This document shows, one piece after another, positions 11,226 to 15,362 of a DNA stretch of 15,362 nucleotides; position 1 is the first letter of the stretch; the number at the start of each line of letters is the position of its first letter. This stretch comes from Chloroflexota bacterium. Lineage in GTDB: Bacteria; Chloroflexota; Limnocylindria; QHBO01. Position numbers and translations under genes: made by a program. The notes beneath the pieces are model-generated. The model did not search any database. It had not been told where the DNA came from and worked only from the letters and a program-made list of their open reading frames with translations. The stretch spans positions 6,283 to 21,644 of the forward strand of contig VBJX01000034.1 in assembly GCA_005879775.1 (NCBI GenBank), written 5' to 3'.

Positions 11226-13952
11226 CTACACAGCCTCGTCAGGGCCGAGGCGGCGGGCGAGCTCGGTCCGCGATCGAACGCCGAGCTTGGCGTAGATGTG
11301 CGTCAGGTGGCTGGCGACCGTCCGCTCGCCGAGGAACAGAGCGGCGGCGATTTCCCGGTTCGTTCTGCCCTCGGCCACGAGTGCGGCGACGCGGCGCTCC
11401 GCTGCCGAGAGCCCTTCCGCCCGCACGCGCCCGCCGATCCGGCCCAACTCGGCGCGCGCCTTCCTGGCCCAGCCCGGGGCGCCAATCGTCTCGAACGCTT
11501 CGAGTGCAGCCTCGATGGCCTCGCGGGCTGAACGCTTCTGACGGCGGCGACGCCTGACGATGCCGAGCGCGAGCAGGGCCCGCGCCCGGCCGAACGGATC
11601 GCCGACCGCTTCGTGCTCGGCGACCGCCTGTGCAAGAAGGAGCAGCGCTTGTTCTACCTCCCCGCGGGCTGCCGCCGCGAGACCGCGGCAGCGCGTCACG
11701 TGCCCGAGCACCCACTCGCGGGACACCCGTCTGGCGTCCACCTCCCAGATGTCGGTGATTCGAACCGCGTCATCGAGCCGGTCGAGCGCCAGAAGGAGCT
11801 CGGCGTAGTCGGCGGTCCACCAACGCATGCTCGGTTCGCGCCATCCGACCGCCGCCGCTCGCTGGTCAGCCTTCTCGAACCACTCCAGGGCAGCGGACGG
11901 ATCTTCGTTCCAGAGCGCGACCAGCCCCAGCACCGCAAGGTGCTGCGGCGGTCGGGCGCCGAACTGCTCTTCCGCCAGCTCGAGACCACGCTCCGAATGC
12001 CGGCGGGCGAGCTCGGGCTGGCCGCGATGGACGGCAATGACGGCGATTGGAAGGTGGTCCTGCGGCACCTCGAGGCCGTACTGGATCGAGATGTCGTGCG
12101 CGCCAGCCGCGTGCTCGGCCGCGAGCTCCCAGCGCCCGGCCCAGAACTCGACCCAGGCAAGACCCCACAGTGCCCGGGCACTGCGCGGCTCGTCCCGCTC
12201 GCGCCACTCTTTGAGCTCGCGCTCGAACATGGCGCGGGCCTCGCCCCTCTTTGAAGACGGCGCGAGAGTATTCACGACCGCTTGCGTCGCCTCCTGCACC
12301 AATCGCTCGCCGCCGAGGGCGCTCGGGAGGGACTGGGCCAGCACCGGGAGATCGCTCGGCGCCTCCGCGTCGCCCCGAAACCAGCCGAGGATCGCTTGCA
12401 CCGCCCGGGCGCGGCTCCGGAGCACGTCGTCGTCGAGGCGTTCTGCCAGCTCGAGCGCGGCAGCGGCGTGGTCGAACCCTGTCCTGAAGCGTCTTGCCCA
12501 CGCCAGCCGAGAGTGAATGACCGACTGCAGCGCCGGACGCGAGGCCGCCTCGCGCAGGGCCTCCTCGAGGAGCTCGGCCGCACGGTTAATGCCTTCCAGC
12601 TCGGCCAGGAGGATCAGCGCCTCGGCGCGCCACGAGCCGATCTCCGTCTCGGCCAGCAGCTCGGTCGCGATCGTCCGGGCGCGCGTCCACTCGCCGGCGA
12701 GCTGATGCGCGCGAGCGGCAGCCAGCGCCCGACGATGGCGCTCCTCGCCGGCGTCCGGCGGCGTCAGCCGGATGGCGTGCTCGTAGAGCTCGGCTGCAAC
12801 GGCCGAGGCACCGCGATCGACCGCCAAGATGGCCGCCTCGTCGAGAGCGGCAGAGACGTCGGCGTCCGGTTCTGCCTTCGACAGCGCGAGGTGACGGGCA
12901 CGAAGGAGTGGATCCTCGACAATTCGGGCGATCTGCCCGTGCACGACCCGCCGCTTGTCGCCGAGGTCTCGATAGAGGACCGATGCGAGCAGCGGGTGGG
13001 CAAAGCGGATCGTCCCACCCTCGCGCTCGATCACGTGCGCGGCGTAGGCCGGGTCGAGCGCGCCCATCCCGACGCCGGCTTGCTCCAGAAGCGACTCCGA
13101 TGCCGTGCCGAGCGCCGAGGCCAGCGCGAGCGCTTCACGTGTGGACGCGGGGAGGCCGGCGATCCGCGCACTCAGGAGCTCTTCGAGCGTCGTGGGGACC
13201 GGGAGCGGCTGAGCTGGGTCGACCTCCGGGTCGAGAACGCGGGCCAGCTCCAGCGCGAAGAACGGGTTTCCACCCGATTGCTCGTGGATACGGAGCAGGG
13301 TCTGCCGCGCAAAGGCCCTGCCGAGCCGGTAACGCAGGAGCTGGTGGAGTGCGCCGACGCTGAGCGGCCCCACTGACAGGCGCCCGAGGCGTGTTCCACC
13401 CAGGGCTTGGTCGAGTCCTGACAGCTGCGGCCCGTCCGCGAGCCGTCGGGTGAGCAGCACGAGCAGGTGGCTCGCGCCGAGCCTTCGCAGCGCGAAGGCC
13501 AGCGCCGTCGAGGACGACGGATCGAGCCACTGGATGTCGTCGACGGCAATCAGGGTCGGCTCGCGCTCGCTGACAAGCTGCAGCACGTCGCGCACGGCGA
13601 CGGCCAGCGCCCGGTGATCGACGGGATCACCAGACGTCTCGTCTCGCAGCATCGCGACCTTGAGCGCGCGCTGCCTCGGCGCCGGGAGCGCCGGTAGGAC
13701 GTCGTCGAGGACGTCCTCGAGCAGATCGCTGAGCCCCACGTGTGCGAGACTGCGCTCGGCCTCAGCCGGCCGCGAGGAGAGGACGCGGAATCGCTCCCTG
13801 CGCGCGTGCTCGACGCCGGCGAGCCACAGCGTGGACTTGCCCATGCCCGCCTCCCCCTCGAGCAGGAGCGCAGCCGGCCCGTCCCGCACGTCGTTGACGA
13901 ACGCCCCGAGCGTGGCAAGCTCCTCGTCCCTGCCGACGATTTCGAACGCCAT
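11226..13952 (-). CDS. LAL-type LuxR-family transcriptional regulator
   Basis: 908 residues from the ATG at 13952, which opens the usual FEIVGRDEELATL; a TTG at 13994 would add 14 residues. An N-terminal STAND-like ATPase carries Walker A GEAGMGKST (33-41) and Walker B LIAVDDIQWLD (134-144), then a SGGNPFFALELARVL signature. A long alpha-helical, TPR-like middle (about 350-830) follows. The C-terminal LuxR helix-turn-helix (848-902) reads LSAAERRVAALVAEGRTNREI, then LGERTVASHLTHIYAKLGV. This is the MalT/LAL architecture: ligand and ATP binding allow oligomerisation and promoter binding. The likely target is the DUF4242-like/Tat-protein pair 63 bp downstream, or its own operon, but no ligand can be inferred. 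All ATPase and HTH elements look intact. Confidence 0.93.
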   Translation of the reverse strand: MAFEIVGRDEELATLGAFVNDVRDGPAALLLEGEAGMGKSTLWLAGVEHARRERFRVLSSRPAEAERSLAHVGLSDLLEDVLDDVLPALPAPRQRALKVAMLRDETSGDPVDHRALAVAVRDVLQLVSEREPTLIAVDDIQWLDPSSSTALAFALRRLGASHLLVLLTRRLADGPQLSGLDQALGGTRLGRLSVGPLSVGALHQLLRYRLGRAFARQTLLRIHEQSGGNPFFALELARVLDPEVDPAQPLPVPTTLEELLSARIAGLPASTREALALASALGTASESLLEQAGVGMGALDPAYAAHVIEREGGTIRFAHPLLASVLYRDLGDKRRVVHGQIARIVEDPLLRARHLALSKAEPDADVSAALDEAAILAVDRGASAVAAELYEHAIRLTPPDAGEERHRRALAAARAHQLAGEWTRARTIATELLAETEIGSWRAEALILLAELEGINRAAELLEEALREAASRPALQSVIHSRLAWARRFRTGFDHAAAALELAERLDDDVLRSRARAVQAILGWFRGDAEAPSDLPVLAQSLPSALGGERLVQEATQAVVNTLAPSSKRGEARAMFERELKEWRERDEPRSARALWGLAWVEFWAGRWELAAEHAAGAHDISIQYGLEVPQDHLPIAVIAVHRGQPELARRHSERGLELAEEQFGARPPQHLAVLGLVALWNEDPSAALEWFEKADQRAAAVGWREPSMRWWTADYAELLLALDRLDDAVRITDIWEVDARRVSREWVLGHVTRCRGLAAAARGEVEQALLLLAQAVAEHEAVGDPFGRARALLALGIVRRRRRQKRSAREAIEAALEAFETIGAPGWARKARAELGRIGGRVRAEGLSAAERRVAALVAEGRTNREIAAALFLGERTVASHLTHIYAKLGVRSRTELARRLGPDEAV

Positions 13953-14337
13953 TTTCCTCGCAGTTATCGTGAACAGCGGCCTTCTGAAAGGCAACTGCCT
14001 GAAAGCAGCAGGCGGTTCAGGCGAGACCTCGTGCCGTCCACGCCCGCGCGAAAATCACGAAAGGTGCGGCACCACCTCATTGCAGAGGTCGCGTGGAAGC
14101 GTGCGCCCACCATATTCCCCCCACCCCAGGAGGACCTCGTTTCGGTTGCTCCGCGCCCTAGCCGACATAGTGAGGAGGGAGGCCGTGCGCTTCAACGGAC
14201 GGCCTCATCGCGTGTGCGGCCATGGCGAGTGACGTATCACCCCTGGTGACCCTCGCTGGTTACAGAGCGTTGCCGTCGAAAGGATCTCCTTCTTATGGCC
14301 GGACTTCTGTAAGCCTGCACTTCCGTACTATGTCGGC
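13953..14337. other. 385-bp intergenic region without a recognisable gene
   Basis: This separates the divergent LuxR-type gene and the 14338 ORF. It contains a perfect 8-bp inverted repeat GAGGCCGT (14179-14186) / ACGGCCTC (14199-14206) with a 12-nt loop and no T-run, and a small palindrome GGTGCGGCACC (14063-14073). Short protein-like text (LLRALADIVRREAVRFNGR, about 14138-14200 plus) has no good start and matches nothing I know. TACTAT at 14326-14331 may be a -10 element for the rightward genes. Confidence 0.5.
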
Positions 14338-14556
14338 ATGAAGGGTGATCGAAGCGGTGGTCGACGCCGGCCAGGGCAAACAGACCTTCGTGATCAAAGC
14401 CACTTGCGCAACTTCCGCTTCATGTCCAGCCGCCTGATCGCGCTGATGGACCAACCGGCCCACGAGGGTCGCGCGGCGCAGGTCCAGGTCTCGACGCGTC
14501 GACGAATCACGATCGGCGGCGAGCCCGCCGCACCGTCGTCAAGGCGGGAGCAGTGA
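14338..14556 (+). CDS. Doubtful 72-codon ORF overlapping the cyclase start
   Basis: It opens MKGDRSGGRRRPG and is Arg-rich, with FRFMSSRLIALMDQP in the middle; I recognise no family. In its favour, its TGA overlaps the GTG of the cyclase (GTGA). TACTAT also stands 6 nt before its ATG, the spacing of a leaderless start. Against it, there is no SD and the composition is Arg-heavy. A second frame in the same place gives VIEAVVDAGQGKQTFVIKA, suggesting a decayed gene. Either a small leader ORF or a remnant. Confidence 0.3.
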   Translation: MKGDRSGGRRRPGQTDLRDQSHLRNFRFMSSRLIALMDQPAHEGRAAQVQVSTRRRITIGGEPAAPSSRREQ

Positions 14557-15362
14557 GCGATCCCGTCATACGGAGCTTCTCAGCAGCGGACGAAACCATC
14601 GAGTTGGAAGGTGTGCGCAGCCAGCGGGTGACCGTGGGCGGGCTGCTGATCTCGCACGACGTTCAACTGCCGGGGTTTCGCTGGTCCACCCACCTCAAGC
14701 CCAAGGTCGGCACCGAGTGGTGCGAGGTGCATCACCAGGGCGTAGGGCTCGCCGGCCACATGGCAGGGGTCATGAAAGACGGCGCCCCGTGGGCGATCGG
14801 ACCAATGGATGTGGTTGACATACCAGCAGGGCACGACGCGTGGGTCGTGGGTGACGAGCCGTTCGAAATGATCCAATGGTCGGGCGTGAAGAGTTGGCTG
14901 GCACCCATGGCCAGCCTGACCGATCGCGTGGTGGCGACCTTGGTCTTCACCGACATCGTCGATTCCACCGGCACGGCCCTGCGCCTGGGTGACCGGGCCT
15001 GGATGGACGTGCTGGCCGCCCACGAGAGCCGGACCCGAGACGAGCTGAGCCGCTTCCGGGGCACCCTGGTGAAGATGACCGGCGACGGGGTGCTGGCCAT
15101 GTTCGATGGCGCCGCACGAGCCGTCCGCTGCGCGGTCGCGCTCAGGTTCGCGGCGGCCACCCTGCCGATCGAGATCCGGACATCGGTGCACACGGGCGAA
15201 GTTGAAAGGGCCGAAGACGATATCCACGGAGTCGCGATCCATGAGGCGTCGCGCGTCCTCGCGCTCGCTGGCCCGGGCGAGATTCTCGTCTCCGCGCTGA
15301 CCGTGGAACTGGCTCGCGACGCAGGCATTGTGTTCGAGGACCGTGGCATGCACCAGCTCCGC
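14553..15362 (+). CDS. Cupin-class III adenylate/guanylate cyclase fusion (runs off right edge)
   Basis: 270 residues are visible, in frame to the last base. Residues about 40-115 form a cupin-like barrel (EWCEVHHQGVGLAGHM, PMDVVDIPAGHDAWVVG). From about 126 a class III cyclase homology domain follows: TLVFTDIVDSTG with metal ligand Asp134, LVKMTGDGVLAMF with Lys174 and Asp178, IRTSVHTGEVE, and DIHGVAIHEASRVLALAGPGEILVS. Lys174 and Asp223 occupy the base-selecting positions and favour ATP. Arg234 is the transition-state arginine; the usual Asn of V-N-x-A-x-R is His230, a change seen in many Actinomycetota and Chloroflexota members. It probably makes cAMP in response to something bound by the cupin. 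The GTG start has GGGAG immediately upstream and overlaps the previous ORF by 4 nt. Confidence 0.86.
   Translation, partial: MSDPVIRSFSAADETIELEGVRSQRVTVGGLLISHDVQLPGFRWSTHLKPKVGTEWCEVHHQGVGLAGHMAGVMKDGAPWAIGPMDVVDIPAGHDAWVVGDEPFEMIQWSGVKSWLAPMASLTDRVVATLVFTDIVDSTGTALRLGDRAWMDVLAAHESRTRDELSRFRGTLVKMTGDGVLAMFDGAARAVRCAVALRFAAATLPIEIRTSVHTGEVERAEDDIHGVAIHEASRVLALAGPGEILVSALTVELARDAGIVFEDRGMHQLR

Noticed and set aside
12282..13376. 364-codon plus-strand open frame
   Set aside because: Shadow of the LAL regulator, whose Walker and HTH motifs fix the coding strand.
14179..14206. Rho-independent terminator at the GAGGCCGT/ACGGCCTC hairpin
   Set aside because: No T-run on either side and no gene ends there; kept only as an unexplained inverted repeat.

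Overview
The window is GC-rich, gene-dense chromosomal DNA from a bacterium. It carries an SOS mutagenesis set (imuA-like, imuB-like, a DUF6504 gene and, 6.4 kb away, dnaE2), a coenzyme F420/flavin-type luciferase-like oxidoreductase, a LuxR-type LAL regulator, a gram-positive-type LexA box (GAAC-N4-GTTC) and frequent GTG starts. This fits a high-GC soil or sediment Chloroflexota, with Actinomycetota as the alternative. That placement is an inference from gene content, not a measurement.

Layout. Positions 1-583 (minus) hold the N-terminal PHP end of DnaE2. A plus-strand block follows at about 639-4117: alpha/beta hydrolase, dienelactone hydrolase-like protein, GNAT acetyltransferase and MFS exporter, the last two joined by an ATGA overlap. 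It meets tail to tail, with a 20-bp overlap, a long minus-strand run from 9479 down to 4098. In transcription order this run is imuA-like, a 333-bp intercistronic repeat array, imuB-like, DUF6504, RibD-C-type reductase, a frameshifted luciferase-like oxidoreductase, and a secreted SGNH hydrolase. A near-perfect LexA box precedes imuA, back to back with the promoter of a plus-strand tRNA-Ala(CGC). Beyond the tRNA lie a probable decayed recombinase tail, then minus-strand genes for a LAL-type LuxR regulator, a DUF4242-like small protein and a Tat-exported glycine-repeat protein. The right end has a 385-bp gap, a doubtful 72-codon ORF, and the start of a cupin-class III nucleotidyl cyclase fusion that runs off the window.

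How the genes fit together. ImuA, ImuB and DnaE2 form the damage-inducible translesion mutasome in many bacteria lacking umuDC. Here the set is unusual. ImuB appears to lack the fingers subdomain, ImuA lacks the Walker A lysine, dnaE2 is split off by unrelated genes, and imuA and imuB are separated by a non-coding array.

The most unusual object is that array (8367-8657). Six 15-17-bp palindromes have centres spaced exactly 61, 61, 31, 61 and 61 bp. Palindrome sequence changes between units while pairing is kept. Each full 61-bp interval also holds inverted arms (GCCAAG...CTTGGC type) separated by exactly 22 nt at a fixed offset of 14 nt from the palindrome centre. I do not recognise this element as a named family.
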